A DNA stretch of 64,000 bases from Photorhabdus thracensis (GTDB lineage Bacteria > Pseudomonadota > Gammaproteobacteria > Enterobacterales > Enterobacteriaceae). Within the stretch, counting starts at the first letter, position 1. Each line of letters starts with the position of its first letter. This document shows, piece after piece, positions 1-9,356 of the stretch. The notes below the pieces were generated by a model. That model did not search any database. It worked only from the letters and a program-made list of their open reading frames with translations, and was not told the origin of the DNA. A program made the position numbers and the translations under genes. Location of the stretch: positions 2,356,001 to 2,420,000 of the forward strand of contig NZ_CP011104.1 in assembly GCF_001010285.1 (NCBI RefSeq), given 5' to 3'.

Positions 1-2
1 TC

Positions 3-1097
3 AGCCGTACTGCTTATATTGATCGTATCCATCAATCTTATGAACGTGGTTTGGGTAATAATAAAGTTGATGTGATCCAGGGTTTCGCCCATTTTGTTGA
101 TGCACACACCGTTGAAGTGAATGGAGAGAAAATAACCGCAGATCATATTTTGATTGCGACGGGTGGGCGTCCTGTACGTCCTGATGTACCAGGCGCGGAA
201 TATGGTATTGATTCTGATGGTTTTTTTGAACTGGGAGAGATGCCAAAACGGGTTGCGGTTGTTGGTGCGGGTTATATTGCGGTGGAAATCGCTGGCGTAT
301 TGCACGCACTTGGCAGTGAAACCCATCTGTTTGTGCGTCAACATGCACCTTTGCGTACTTTCGATCCGATGATTGTTGAAACACTTTTGGAAGTTATCAA
401 TACCGAAGGACCCACTTTGCATACTGAATCTGTGCCGAAAGCAGTGATTAAAAATGTGGATGGTAGCCTGACTTTGCAACTGCAAAATGGCAAAGAACAA
501 ACCGTTGATACTTTGATCTGGGCTATTGGCCGTGAACCGGCAACGGATAATCTGAATCTGTCTGTAACTGCTGTTGAGCTGAACGAAAAAGGCTACATCA
601 AGGTTGATAAGTACCAGAACACCAATGTGAAAGGTATTTATGCAGTAGGTGATAACACTGGTGCGGTGGAATTAACGCCTGTTGCGGTTGCAGCAGGTCG
701 TCGTTTGTCCGAGCGCTTGTTTAATAATAAGCCGGAAGAATATCTGGATTACAGTAATATTCCAACTGTTGTATTCAGCCATCCGCCGATTGGTACTGTC
801 GGTCTGACTGAACCTCAGGCAAAAGAGCAGTTTGGTGAAGATCAGGTGAAAACTTATCAATCTTCTTTCACTGCGATGTATACCGCTGTCACTCAACATC
901 GTCAGCCATGTCGGATGAAACTGGTGTGTGTCGGGCCGGAAGAGAAGATTGTTGGCATTCATGGTATTGGTTTCGGAATGGATGAAATACTGCAAGGTTT
1001 CGCTGTTGCATTGAAGATGGGAGCAACTAAGAAAGATTTTGATAACACGGTTGCAATTCATCCGACTGCGGCGGAAGAGTTTGTAACAATGCGGTAA
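3..1097 (+). CDS. gor: Glutathione reductase, 3' part (gene starts before the window)
   Basis: Flavoenzyme that reduces glutathione disulfide with NADPH in the cytosol. The window holds about 365 C-terminal residues of a protein that is about 450 aa in E. coli, and they match it almost throughout from memory. Visible are the NADPH-binding glycine motif [12 protein letters not shown], the FAD-binding [14 protein letters not shown] segment and the C-terminal dimer region with the catalytic HPTAAEEF. The N-terminal FAD fold and redox-active Cys pair lie outside the window. The reading frame is open from base 3; an internal ATG at 51 is not the real start. The stop is five bases before an unrelated truncated gene. 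Confidence 0.97.
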   Translation, partial: SRTAYIDRIHQSYERGLGNNKVDVIQGFAHFVDAHTVEVNGEKITADHILIATGGRPVRPDVPGAEYGIDSDGFFELGEMPKRVAVVGAGYIAVEIAGVLHALGSETHLFVRQHAPLRTFDPMIVETLLEVINTEGPTLHTESVPKAVIKNVDGSLTLQLQNGKEQTVDTLIWAIGREPATDNLNLSVTAVELNEKGYIKVDKYQNTNVKGIYAVGDNTGAVELTPVAVAAGRRLSERLFNNKPEEYLDYSNIPTVVFSHPPIGTVGLTEPQAKEQFGEDQVKTYQSSFTAMYTAVTQHRQPCRMKLVCVGPEEKIVGIHGIGFGMDEILQGFAVALKMGATKKDFDNTVAIHPTAAEEFVTMR

Positions 1098-1102
1098 TAA
1101 TA

Positions 1103-1606
1103 TTGTCAAAAATTCATCTATACATCTTTTCTATTCTGGAAAATACGTTCGCTTTGACCACGTTGGATGAGGGCAAATTGGTAGAAACTGCTTCCCGTTT
1201 AGTGGAACAGCAAATCACTATTGCCTCCACAGTACTGATCGGCAGCCTGATGATGCCGTTACCGCAACTCAGTGCCAAAGGGGTGTTTATCATGACTGGT
1301 ACTGACAGTGTGATTGATCACTGGTCGCCATTCGGCACTGGTGACATGTTGGAGAAAGCTAATTTGTATGCGCAATTGTACCATGGTTCAGATGAGTTTC
1401 ATCTTTCCCGCTCTATGGCTATTGCTACCGGTGGTGTGTTGCCGCTTAACGACCAAGGCCAGCGTATTTGGCCTCAGGTGGGTGATAAAGCTGACTTTGT
1501 CCTGGTGACAGCGAGTTGTTCTGCTGAGGCGGTGGCACGTCTGCCTACTCGTCAGGCAACGTTCCATCAGGGGCGCCTGGTGGCTGGTACTGTAGCCAGG
1601 GTTTGA
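1103..1606 (+). pseudogene. C-terminal remnant of an amidohydrolase (cytosine-deaminase-like)
   Basis: About 150 residues match the C-terminal part of metal-dependent amidohydrolases of the cytosine deaminase type. The active-site segment MTGTDSVIDHWSPFG carries the conserved metal-ligand Asp, followed by a GxGDMLEKA stretch and the terminal beta-sandwich motif ADFVLVTASCS. The N-terminal barrel with the HxH metal motif is missing. Family members are about 400 aa, so more than half is lost. The open frame begins at a TTG five bases after gor with no convincing ribosome binding site, and the first dozen residues do not look like the family. I infer an inactive deletion remnant; an IS-like end lies just downstream. 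Confidence 0.75.
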
Positions 1607-1679
1607 TTCGTCCTCACCACTTTTAATGATGGCGCTGCCCCGGTAGAGAAAGAGGAATACTGGAAAAAGGCTAATAATG

Positions 1680-1702
1680 TGTCCTAAATTAGTGGACCAC
1701 TA
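1680..1702. mobile_element. Possible terminal fragment of an IS3-like element
   Basis: The 23 bases beginning TGTCCTAAATTAGTGGACCA resemble, from memory, the terminal inverted repeats of some IS3-family insertion sequences. No transposase and no matching second end are visible. It sits between the truncated amidohydrolase and the fec module, where an IS-mediated deletion would explain both the missing gene parts. Weak evidence, based on pattern memory only. Confidence 0.25.
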
Positions 1703-1714
1703 CAAAATAATAAA

Positions 1715-1732
1715 GCCGGGCAATGGCCCGGC
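1715..1732 (-). terminator. Rho-independent terminator of fecA
   Basis: An 18-base GC-rich inverted repeat (GCCGGG-CAATGG-CCCGGC) is followed on the minus strand by TTTATTATTTT. It lies about 20 bases after the fecA stop, so transcription appears to end without running into any fecBCDE genes. Confidence 0.85.
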
Positions 1733-1750
1733 GAAAGGGTTAACGTAGCA

Positions 1751-4111
1751 TCAGAACTTCAGCGAGCCTTGCATATAGAATATGCGCGGCTGCCCGGCGT
1801 AGATGCCTTTATTGTTATCATCATAGGAACGGGTGTAATACTCGCGGTCGAAAATGTTTTTCACCCCAAAGGCTAGAGTCAGATTGGCCATTTGTGGGCC
1901 GAAGTCATATGCCATGCGCGCATCCCACAGCATAAAGCCCGGAATGCGGCCGGTGCTGCCATCGGCACTTTCCTGTACTGTGTTAGCGTTATCAGCAAAC
2001 TGGCTGGATTGGAATTCGCTGTTGAGGTTGAAGGTCCAGTTGCCAGGTTTGTAATCCATACCAAGTGTACCTTTATGTTTCGGTGAGAACGGCACTTGAT
2101 TCCCGTAGGTCTCGCCTTTTTCACGAATTTCCGCGTTCACATATGTGTAGTTGGCGTAAACCGAAATGTTCTCCAATTTAGGCGTAAGCTCGGAAAGATT
2201 GTAACGTGCCTGAGTTTCCAGCCCAGTGTGCCGGGTTTTCCCACGTGCCGTAACAGTATCGTTAGTCTGGTTGGAGTCGTATTGATTGTTGAAGTTAATC
2301 AGGAACAGCCCCATTTCCGCAGTCAGAGCGCCGTCGTCGTAGCGGGTTCCGACTTCCCAGGTGCGCGCTTTTTCCGGTTCTACATTGCCGCTCCGCACAG
2401 CCTTACCAATCTGGCTGTACTGTACGGTCCCGAATGAGCTTTCTGTATTGGCATAAAGATTCCAGCTGTCAGTAACGTGATAAAGAACGTTGAGTGCAGG
2501 CAGCGGCGCATTGTAGCTTACTTCTTGGCGGGTGCCTTTCAGGTTGTTGTTTTGGATGGATTTGATGTGTTCGAATCGTACCCCTGGAGTGATGGTCCAG
2601 TTGCCGATATCAATGCGGTCGTCAATGTACCAAGCATGAGCCTCGGTGCCAGAGCGGGTATTACGGTCATAAGGGCTCGATGTGCTGGGTAATTCGCCGC
2701 TGCTGGTGGCGGTGTAGTAACGCATTTCGTGACTGGATTCATTCACGTAACGGTAGCCAATCCCTACTTCATGGGCTGAAGGCCCTAAATTGAAGAGCTG
2801 GCTATAGCGCGGTTCGATGCTGCGCACCCAGTATTCCCGTGGGGAAAGGGTGATGCGTTTGCCCTGCTCGAGATAACCGCTGCGCAAGGTATGGGTATAT
2901 AAGCTCTGAATATTGAATTTGTGCTGCTGGTCGGGCTGATACTGATAGCTGAAGCTTGCGAGCTGACGGCGGCCCCAGAAGCGATCATATGGGCGAGTGG
3001 ATTGCCAGCGATTGGCATCGTAATTGGCGCGTGAAAGACCTCCGGGCATATCCGCACTGCCATCATAATATTGCAGCAGGCTGTTGAAGGTGTGCACTTC
3101 ATTGGGTGCATAGCGGCTTTTGAGCATCATGTCGTCAATGTGCGTGGCGCTGTGTTCGCGCCAGTCGCTGCCACGTGTACCGGAGTAGAGAAGCGCCGTG
3201 CCGAAACCGTTATTTGCCGTACCTCCAATCATCAGATTATGGGTTTCTTTTGGATTATTTTGTGAAGATGTGGGGCCAAGCTGGCCTTCCACGCTTGCCT
3301 CAATACCAAAATCCTGTGGGATAGCGCGAGTCACAAAATTCACCACACCACCTACGCTTTGTGGTCCATAGCGCACAGCGCCGCCGCCGCGTACTACGTC
3401 TACTGCGTCCATGTTGCCGAGAGATACTGGCGCCAACGATAGCTGTGGCTGGCCGTAAGGCGCGAAGGGTACCGGAACGCCATCCATCAGAACCGTAGAG
3501 CGGCTGGCAAGACGCGGGTTCAGGCCACGAATGCCGAAGTTCATCGCCAGGTCGTGGCTGCCGGTACCGTTGTTTTCCGGTGCGCTGACGCCAGGAATGC
3601 GGTTTAGCACTTCACGCATTGTTGTTGCGCCTGTTTTAGCAAAATCTTCGCGGCGGATAACATCGCGTGCGCCTGCATGTTCAAACACGTCAGTTTCACG
3701 AGCATCGCCCAGCCAGTCGCCTATCACGGTCATCGAATCTTTTTGTGTGACAGACGTGAGTTCGAGCGTGAACGTGTTATCACCCAACGTTTTCGCCTGT
3801 AAATCAGTACCGGCCAGTAAGGTGTTCAGTCCATCGGTGATGGAATAATCGCCATGTAGACCGCGACTCTGTTTGCCGCGCGTTAAGCTGGCATCTACCG
3901 AAAGGGTAATACCCGAGCGGGTGGAATATTGATTGAGAACTTTATCCAGTTCGCCTGCATTAATGTCATAGTGTGCGCTAGCTGGCGTCACCGAAGCATA
4001 CGTGATCCCCGAGGTTAGGCAAGCTACCGGTAACAGGCTTAAATGAATCGCCATTACCAGCGGTGTTGTTTTGTGAAACGCGCGCAGTGGCCGTGCACGT
4101 AAAGGCGTCAT
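1751..4111 (-). CDS. fecA: TonB-dependent ferric citrate outer-membrane receptor FecA
   Basis: Imports ferric dicitrate across the outer membrane using TonB energy and signals its presence to FecR. The 786 aa match E. coli FecA (774 aa) closely along the full length. In order: signal sequence (about 1-40), STN signalling domain (about 45-120, with [17 protein letters not shown]), plug domain with [20 protein letters not shown] and the [18 protein letters not shown] segment, then a 22-strand barrel ending in the outer-membrane Phe (GSLKF). Base composition by eye is more GC-rich than neighbouring core genes (one sampled line, 3001-3060, is 34/60 GC). A terminator follows directly and no fecBCDE is present, so inner-membrane transport must be encoded elsewhere or be lost. 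Confidence 0.97.
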   Translation of the reverse strand: MTPLRARPLRAFHKTTPLVMAIHLSLLPVACLTSGITYASVTPASAHYDINAGELDKVLNQYSTRSGITLSVDASLTRGKQSRGLHGDYSITDGLNTLLAGTDLQAKTLGDNTFTLELTSVTQKDSMTVIGDWLGDARETDVFEHAGARDVIRREDFAKTGATTMREVLNRIPGVSAPENNGTGSHDLAMNFGIRGLNPRLASRSTVLMDGVPVPFAPYGQPQLSLAPVSLGNMDAVDVVRGGGAVRYGPQSVGGVVNFVTRAIPQDFGIEASVEGQLGPTSSQNNPKETHNLMIGGTANNGFGTALLYSGTRGSDWREHSATHIDDMMLKSRYAPNEVHTFNSLLQYYDGSADMPGGLSRANYDANRWQSTRPYDRFWGRRQLASFSYQYQPDQQHKFNIQSLYTHTLRSGYLEQGKRITLSPREYWVRSIEPRYSQLFNLGPSAHEVGIGYRYVNESSHEMRYYTATSSGELPSTSSPYDRNTRSGTEAHAWYIDDRIDIGNWTITPGVRFEHIKSIQNNNLKGTRQEVSYNAPLPALNVLYHVTDSWNLYANTESSFGTVQYSQIGKAVRSGNVEPEKARTWEVGTRYDDGALTAEMGLFLINFNNQYDSNQTNDTVTARGKTRHTGLETQARYNLSELTPKLENISVYANYTYVNAEIREKGETYGNQVPFSPKHKGTLGMDYKPGNWTFNLNSEFQSSQFADNANTVQESADGSTGRIPGFMLWDARMAYDFGPQMANLTLAFGVKNIFDREYYTRSYDDNNKGIYAGQPRIFYMQGSLKF

Positions 4112-4162
4112 AACGTCTCCATAATCATTTTGTTGCTGTATTCACTTATAAGTCGAATGAAG

Positions 4163-4196
4163 AGGCAAAAAGGGACAATCGAAAATGATTATTTTT
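4163..4196 (-). promoter_or_regulatory. FecI-type (ECF sigma) promoter of fecA
   Basis: Read on the minus strand, this stretch contains ATTTTCGATTGTCCCTTTTT preceded by an AAAATAATC block. It closely resembles the E. coli fecA promoter as I remember it (ATTTCGATTGTCCTTTTTACC downstream of GGAAAATAAT), the site of FecI-dependent initiation. It lies 50 to 85 bases upstream of the fecA start, as expected. The match is from memory and was not aligned. Confidence 0.7.
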
Positions 4197-4209
4197 ACGT
4201 TAATGATTT

Positions 4210-5160
4210 TTATCCGGGCAGAACATTCACCCAGTAACGAGTAATGTATTGAATCTTAACGGGAAGTGTTTTTTCTATGACGGTTAATACCGTATCGGTA
4301 TTTTTTATCGGGAAAGTGCCGCTTAACCGTAGTGAGGAGACAGTTGGGTCACAGCGTAATACGCCGTTGCGATAGCGGGCGAGGGTCGCGATCACTTCAC
4401 TCAGTGGCTTGTCGCTGAAGCTTAATATACCCTGCGTCCACGCGTTGTCTTCGGCGATTGCCGTTGTCAGTTCACTAAAATCGGTGGCGCTGAATCTTAA
4501 GCTTTCACCCTGACGCACAATATATTTGCGGTCAGTGCCGGTCAGTATCACTTCTACGGCATACTGTTGCACGCTAACTAGCGTGGTGTTGTCTTCCTGA
4601 CGAACCGTAAATTGGGTACCCAACGCGGTCAGCTGTGCCTGGCGAGTTTGTACGCGCAATAACCTTGTTCCGGCATCGTGCCCGGTGGTGATGGCAATTT
4701 CGCCATACCAGAGATGCACCAGACGTTGCTGAGGGTCAAAACGGACATCTACTGCGCTGTCAGTATTGAGTGTAAGCAGTGTGCCATCGCTCAGTTGATG
4801 CTGCTGAATGTCCCCTTTAGCAGTACGGTAACCGGCTCGCAAACCCTCCCCTGTTTCTGAATGCCACAGTTGCCAGATACCGCCAACCCCTAGTAGCAAC
4901 AGCACGCTTTTCATCATTCTGCGGCGTGACAGGTGTGTTTCCTGAAGTGTACGGCTTGCCACATTGCCTGGCACCACAAGCATCTGGTTACGCAGATTTT
5001 CCACCTGTTGCCACGCCCACTGATTATCCTGATGCTGTTCGTACCAACGTTGCCATTTTTCGGTTTGCCGTGGGCTTGCTTGATCGCTACTCAGTATTGC
5101 ATACCAGTGTGATGCTGATTTTAGGGCCTGGAGACGAGAATTGGTTAATGTGGTATTCAT
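4210..5160 (-). CDS. fecR: FecR, anti-sigma/sigma regulator of ferric citrate uptake
   Basis: Inner-membrane signal transducer that senses ligand-loaded FecA through its periplasmic C-terminal part and activates FecI through its cytoplasmic N-terminus. Visible are the N-terminal helical domain with [19 protein letters not shown] and [13 protein letters not shown], one membrane segment around residues 80-100 ([19 protein letters not shown]), the FecR domain ([21 protein letters not shown]) and a C-terminal STN-like domain ending RYWVNVLPG. About 316 aa, as in E. coli. I chose the ATG at 5160, which matches the E. coli start and follows the fecI stop by one base; an in-frame ATG at 5172 would overlap fecI. 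Confidence 0.93.
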   Translation of the reverse strand: MNTTLTNSRLQALKSASHWYAILSSDQASPRQTEKWQRWYEQHQDNQWAWQQVENLRNQMLVVPGNVASRTLQETHLSRRRMMKSVLLLLGVGGIWQLWHSETGEGLRAGYRTAKGDIQQHQLSDGTLLTLNTDSAVDVRFDPQQRLVHLWYGEIAITTGHDAGTRLLRVQTRQAQLTALGTQFTVRQEDNTTLVSVQQYAVEVILTGTDRKYIVRQGESLRFSATDFSELTTAIAEDNAWTQGILSFSDKPLSEVIATLARYRNGVLRCDPTVSSLRLSGTFPIKNTDTVLTVIEKTLPVKIQYITRYWVNVLPG

Positions 5161-5161
5161 A

Positions 5162-5683
5162 TCAGAGTCCATGCTCCAGGCGAAACAACAAGCAATGCTC
5201 GGTGGCTTTGGCCATATATTTTTTCACGGAACTGACAGACACATTAAGACGTGAAGCGATGTCGCTGTAGGTCAGACTTTCAAGCTGAGACAGTAAAAAC
5301 GCTTGGCGTATTTTGTTGCTCAGGCCATCGATCATCTGGTCGATTTGTTGGAGCGTCTCAAGCTGACACTGACGAATTTCTGGCGAAGGTATAAGCGCCT
5401 CGGGCTGTTGCGCAAGCAGTTCCAGATAGGCTTTTTCCAGAGCGTTGCGGCGAAACAGATCGATCATCACCCTTTTGGCGATAGTGCAGAGGAAGGATTT
5501 TGGGTCGCGAATTGTCTGTAGCGAATCATTGGTTATCACGCGCAGGAAGGTATCCTGCGCTACGTCGTCGGCGTCAAAGGACGATTGCAGTTTGGGCGTG
5601 AGCCAGTTTTTCAGCCAGCCGTGATGCGCGCCGTAAAACGATTCAAGCGTCAGCTCAGCGGAAACAACAATGTAGTCAGACAT
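5162..5683 (-). CDS. fecI: FecI, ECF-family RNA polymerase sigma factor
   Basis: Extracytoplasmic-function sigma factor that directs RNA polymerase to the fecA promoter. The 173 aa match E. coli FecI. Region 2 is seen in [14 protein letters not shown] and the adjoining [17 protein letters not shown]. Region 4 with its helix-turn-helix is seen in [23 protein letters not shown] near residues 135-160. It is the first gene of fecI-fecR and ends one base before the FecR start, indicating translational coupling. A Fur-box-like site lies about 50 bases upstream, so iron repression of fecIR is likely, as in E. coli. Confidence 0.95.
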   Translation of the reverse strand: MSDYIVVSAELTLESFYGAHHGWLKNWLTPKLQSSFDADDVAQDTFLRVITNDSLQTIRDPKSFLCTIAKRVMIDLFRRNALEKAYLELLAQQPEALIPSPEIRQCQLETLQQIDQMIDGLSNKIRQAFLLSQLESLTYSDIASRLNVSVSSVKKYMAKATEHCLLFRLEHGL

Positions 5684-5729
5684 AGCTTTATAATATCAAA
5701 AGTTAATAATCACGGTATTATATTAATGT

Positions 5730-5748
5730 GAGAATGGTAATCATTACA
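5730..5748. promoter_or_regulatory. Fur box upstream of fecIR
   Basis: GAGAATGGTAATCATTACA agrees with the 19-base Fur consensus GATAATGATAATCATTATC at 15 positions by my count. It lies 47 to 65 bases upstream of the fecI start, a fitting operator position. Iron-loaded Fur is expected to repress fecIR here. Confidence 0.7.
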
Positions 5749-5899
5749 ATTATTCCTGAAGGTTTTTATTTCATGTTAATGTGATGTTGAGTCGGTGTGG
5801 TCACGAGACTTGTCGCAAGCCGAGCTTGAATTTACGTGATCCTGAAATTGCTGCTCTTAAGCAAAGCTGACGTTAAATAAGTTGCTTTTCAGTAGGGTT

Positions 5900-5947
5900 G
5901 TGGTGATAAGGGCAAACCGAAACATATCCGCAAGTCGTTATCACCAC
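5900..5947. repeat. Inverted repeat between fecI and ytfJ
   Basis: Perfect 10-base arms (GTGGTGATAA at 5900-5909 and TTATCACCAC at 5938-5947) separated by 28 bases. It lies just downstream of ytfJ, so it may form part of its 3' end structure, but the long loop and lack of a T-run make it a poor terminator. Otherwise 5749-5955 shows no gene. Confidence 0.4.
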
Positions 5948-5955
5948 TGATGTTA

Positions 5956-6510
5956 TTACTGTAATTCTTTACGTACCAATTCAATTACCTGTTTGATTTC
6001 GTTGCTGTTTAGCTTACCTTCTTTGGCAAACTTCGCTACGCCGTTTTTATCTAGGACAATAATGGCAGAATTTTTGGGTTCCAACTGCCAGGTTTTTTTG
6101 ACTACACCATTGCTGTCAGCGATAAACTGGGACCAAGGAAACTCTTTTTTACTGTCTTCAATACTGCTGCGGACAAATGGCCCGGTACCAAATATGGCAT
6201 CACTAACATTGATGATGGTGGTTGTTTGGTATTTTTCTTTTGAAAAATCAGCACGTTTTATTTCTTCTATCAGTGGAGCATTCAGTTCTTTCGCTGCACT
6301 ACGACCTGCAATATGTTGTATGACTCTCACTTTTCCGATCAATTTTCCACTATCCCAATTTTGGTAGCTAAACTTATTATTGTTGAGTAACAACTCACCT
6401 TTATCATAAACACTGACTGCAGGAACATTTTGTTCCAGGTTAATGTTGTGAGCGAATGCCAGAACAGGAGAACAAAGTAGCGCAGCATATAACATAAAAT
6501 TCTTGATCAT
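5956..6510 (-). CDS. ytfJ: YtfJ family periplasmic protein
   Basis: 184-aa protein matching E. coli YtfJ throughout (for example GKVRVIQHIAGRSAAKE and FVRSSIEDSKKEFPWSQFI). It has a signal peptide (hydrophobic residues 4-20, cleavage probably after AFA-HN) and a thioredoxin-like fold ending in an AIIVLDKNGVAKFAKEG strand-turn. There is no CxxC redox pair in the mature part, so classical thiol-disulfide activity is unlikely; the function is not established. A good ribosome binding site (AAAGGAAAAATT) precedes the ATG at 6510. Confidence 0.93.
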   Translation of the reverse strand: MIKNFMLYAALLCSPVLAFAHNINLEQNVPAVSVYDKGELLLNNNKFSYQNWDSGKLIGKVRVIQHIAGRSAAKELNAPLIEEIKRADFSKEKYQTTTIINVSDAIFGTGPFVRSSIEDSKKEFPWSQFIADSNGVVKKTWQLEPKNSAIIVLDKNGVAKFAKEGKLNSNEIKQVIELVRKELQ

Positions 6511-6797
6511 AATTTTTCCTTTGTAAGTGAATGTGACGATGCACGGGTCTTTAGCATAGCGGTTATCAGTTGATTTATCTCTTTAAAGAAGATCAATTTT
6601 TTAACATTAAGTAAGAGATAAATTTACATAATTATGCATATCTAAATATCTGTCATTTTATGTAAATTCAGTGCATAAAACTAAAAATAGGGGAACAAAA
6701 TCCGATAAACTCAGTCTACTATTCTACATAGCGGTGTGGTGTATGGAGTTGGTGCACCAAACGTAACCGTAAGAAGCATAGGAGGAAAAAAGCAGAG

Positions 6798-7004
6798 ATG
6801 AAAATTTTTCACCGATATAACCCACTGAAAATTGCTCTCTACGTTAAAACTTTATTCCGTGGACGTTTATACATTAAAGATATGGGGGCTTTTGAATTCG
6901 ACTGCGGCAAGATTTTACCGCCGAAGGTGAGAGACAAACGCCATTTCAGTGTGATGAGTGAAGTTAATCAGCAGGTGCTACGTTTGCAGGCCGAAATAGG
7001 ATAG
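6798..7004 (+). CDS. ytfK: YtfK, small stringent-response-linked protein
   Basis: 68-aa cytoplasmic protein matching E. coli YtfK (MKIF-RYNPL start, [18 protein letters not shown]). In E. coli YtfK is reported to stimulate SpoT-dependent (p)ppGpp accumulation under phosphate or fatty-acid limitation. It carries no recognisable domain beyond its own family. The start is preceded by AGGAGGAAAAAAGCAGAG, a strong ribosome binding site. Divergent from ytfJ, with a 287-base promoter region between them, as in E. coli. Confidence 0.95.
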   Translation: MKIFHRYNPLKIALYVKTLFRGRLYIKDMGAFEFDCGKILPPKVRDKRHFSVMSEVNQQVLRLQAEIG

Positions 7005-7042
7005 ATAACGAGAATAGCCGCGAGCAGCATACTGAATAATCT

Positions 7043-7110
7043 GCGCCACGGTAAGTGGCGCTTAATATGAGAAGATTAAACGACCTCAGTTCAAAACAGG
7101 TCGTTTTTAT
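7043..7110 (+). terminator. Two hairpins ending the ytfK transcript
   Basis: First hairpin: GCGCCAC/GTGGCGC (7043-7061). Second: AAACGACCT/AGGTCGTTT (7078-7106) followed by TTATTTAT, a regular Rho-independent terminator. The T-rich tail overlaps the last codons of convergent ytfL. Confidence 0.75.
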
Positions 7111-8438
7111 TTATCATCACAGATGGTTGGATTATGAGCGGGAGCCGTGATGAGGGTGTCAGTGATTTTTGTGACTAATAGCTGATCGATTTTGTAGTTA
7201 TCAATATCGACAACTTCAAACTTATAACCCGCAAACTTGACCGAATCAGTACGTTTTGGAATTTTCCTCAATCGGAACATCATAAAGCCTGCAATGGTTT
7301 CGTAGTTACTGGAATCAGGGAAATCATCAATATCCAGTACTCGCTGTACATCATCAATCGGTGTTCCGCCTTCAACCAGCCATGAATTTTCGTCCCGGAC
7401 GACAATCTGCTCTTCTTGACCCTGACCAACCAAATCACCCATCAGGGTAGTCATAACATCATTGAGGGTAATCACACCCATGACCAGCGCATATTCATTC
7501 AGGATAATAGCGAAATCTTCACCGGCAGCTTTAAAGCTTTCCAAGGCATCTGAAAGCGTTAAGGTATCTGGAATGATCAGCGCGTTGCGGATCTGGACGC
7601 CTTTATTGAAGCTCAGGCTCTGGCCACTCAGGACTTGGTTAAGCAGATCCTTGGAATCCACATAACCGATAACATGATCAATATCTCCGTCACATATCAG
7701 ATACTTGGAATGTGGTTGGGTGGAAACCTGTTGTTTGATACTTTCTTCGCTTTCATTCTTATCAAAGTAGACGACGCTTTCCCGTGAGGTCATGGCAGAA
7801 GGAACGGTACGGGATTCGAGCTCGAATACGTTTTCAATCAGTTCATGCTCTTGTTTACGCAGGATACCAGCAATAGCTCCTGCTTCCACAACCGCGAAAA
7901 TATCGTCAGATGTGATGTCCTCATTACGCGCCATCGGAATTTTAAAGATCTTAAAGATAAGATCAGCCAGTCCATTAAATAACCAAACTAATGGGCGGAA
8001 AATTGCCAGACAGAAACGCATTGGATTAACGATTTTCACCGCGACAGCTTCTGGTTTGATCATACCGATACGCTTTGGTGTCAGGTCAGCAAGCAAAATA
8101 AATGTACTGGTCACAATGATGAATGAACAGATAAAGCCGAGTTGTTCTGCCCATTCTGGTCGCATAAATTGAATGAAAAAAGCTTTTAGTGAAGGAGAGA
8201 ATGCCGATTCACCGACAACACCTGCCAAAATGGCGACTGCGTTCAGGCCGATTTGCACAACGGTAAAAAACATCCCTGGAGATTCTTGTAATTTGAGGAC
8301 ATGAGCTGCGTTGACATTACCTTCATCTGTCATCAGTTTTAATTTGATTCGCCTTGAGGCAGCAAGAGAAATTTCAGATAACGAAAAAAAGGCGCTGATC
8401 GCGCACAGTAAAAGCACCACTAATAGACTGTTTAGCAT
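7107..8438 (-). CDS. ytfL: YtfL, CNNM/CBS-domain inner-membrane protein (HlyC/CorC family)
   Basis: 443 aa. The N-terminal CNNM/DUF21 membrane domain (residues 1 to about 190) has four hydrophobic segments, beginning MLNSLLVVLLLCAISAFFSLSE. A tandem CBS pair follows (about 205-335, including MTSRESVVYFDKNESEES and LNEYALVMGVITLNDVMTTLMG), then a CorC_HlyC C-terminal domain (about 350-430). CNNM/CorC proteins are linked to Mg2+/Co2+ efflux; E. coli YtfL has been proposed to act in polyamine efflux. The old name hemolysin is misleading. Ribosome binding site GGAGG lies upstream on the minus strand. Confidence 0.92.
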   Translation of the reverse strand: MLNSLLVVLLLCAISAFFSLSEISLAASRRIKLKLMTDEGNVNAAHVLKLQESPGMFFTVVQIGLNAVAILAGVVGESAFSPSLKAFFIQFMRPEWAEQLGFICSFIIVTSTFILLADLTPKRIGMIKPEAVAVKIVNPMRFCLAIFRPLVWLFNGLADLIFKIFKIPMARNEDITSDDIFAVVEAGAIAGILRKQEHELIENVFELESRTVPSAMTSRESVVYFDKNESEESIKQQVSTQPHSKYLICDGDIDHVIGYVDSKDLLNQVLSGQSLSFNKGVQIRNALIIPDTLTLSDALESFKAAGEDFAIILNEYALVMGVITLNDVMTTLMGDLVGQGQEEQIVVRDENSWLVEGGTPIDDVQRVLDIDDFPDSSNYETIAGFMMFRLRKIPKRTDSVKFAGYKFEVVDIDNYKIDQLLVTKITDTLITAPAHNPTICDDK

Positions 8439-8593
8439 AAGGTATCCGTGTTTTACCTCCGGTGATTGGGTAGGTTATTGTTGAAAGAACACCGGAGGAA
8501 ACAATAAAAATCATATAAAATAAAAAGTTGCAATAAATACTTAGAAAGCTATTGATTAGTGTGTTAATTATAACATCAGTTTGGATGAGTCGG

Positions 8594-9241
8594 CTAGTTT
8601 TTGCTCATTTGTGGTAGGCAAATGCCAATACCGCCTAACCCGCAATACCCCTCAGGATTTTTAAACAGATACTGTTGGTGATAGTCTTCAGCAAAATAGA
8701 ATGGCCCTGCTTCTGTGATCTCGGTTGTAACAGGTCGGTTATCTTCTTGTTGTTGCATGGCTTTTTGGAAGCGTTCACGGCTGGCTAATGCCAGTTCATG
8801 TTGCTGAGGTGACACAGTATAAATCGCGGAACGATACTGAGTACCAATATCCCCTCCCTGACGCATTCCTTGAGCCGGGTCGTGGTTTTCCCAGAAAAGT
8901 TTTAACAGGTTTTCGTAACTATTTTTTGCCGGATTATAAACAATTCTGACAACCTCGGCGTGACCGGTCAGGCCGCTACAGACTTCTTCATAAGTTGGAT
9001 TTGGTGTTGTACCACCGCTGTAACCCACAGAGGTCGTGTAAATATCAGATTGTTGCCAAAACAGCCGTTCTACGCCCCAGAAGCATCCCATACCAAAATA
9101 GGCAACTTCCATATTGGCTGGAACAGGCTCTATTGCATGATTGGTGACAGTATGGTTAGGTGAAATCTTAAGTGGTTCAGCTCTTTCTGGTAATGTACTT
9201 TGAGAATCAATAGATGGGGTTTCACTAGCTGAAGTTGACAC
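8594..9241 (-). CDS. msrA: Peptide methionine-S-sulfoxide reductase MsrA
   Basis: Repairs oxidised methionine in proteins, using thioredoxin as reductant. The 215 aa show the catalytic [13 protein letters not shown] motif (Cys about residue 53) and the C-terminal resolving Cys motif GYCGLGGIG. The [17 protein letters not shown] and [11 protein letters not shown] segments are typical. The start is GTG at 9241, preceded by a strong CAGGAGGGAATT site. Divergent from tamA, the same arrangement as in E. coli. Confidence 0.96.
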   Translation of the reverse strand: MSTSASETPSIDSQSTLPERAEPLKISPNHTVTNHAIEPVPANMEVAYFGMGCFWGVERLFWQQSDIYTTSVGYSGGTTPNPTYEEVCSGLTGHAEVVRIVYNPAKNSYENLLKLFWENHDPAQGMRQGGDIGTQYRSAIYTVSPQQHELALASRERFQKAMQQQEDNRPVTTEITEAGPFYFAEDYHQQYLFKNPEGYCGLGGIGICLPQMSKN

Positions 9242-9356
9242 AATTCCCTCCTGTAATTATTAAGTTTTCAGATATTGATAGATTGTATATATTATAAGCT
9301 TTATTCAAGATTAATTTTATTATAGTTAAATTATTCCGATTAGGTTAGGAGTTCGC

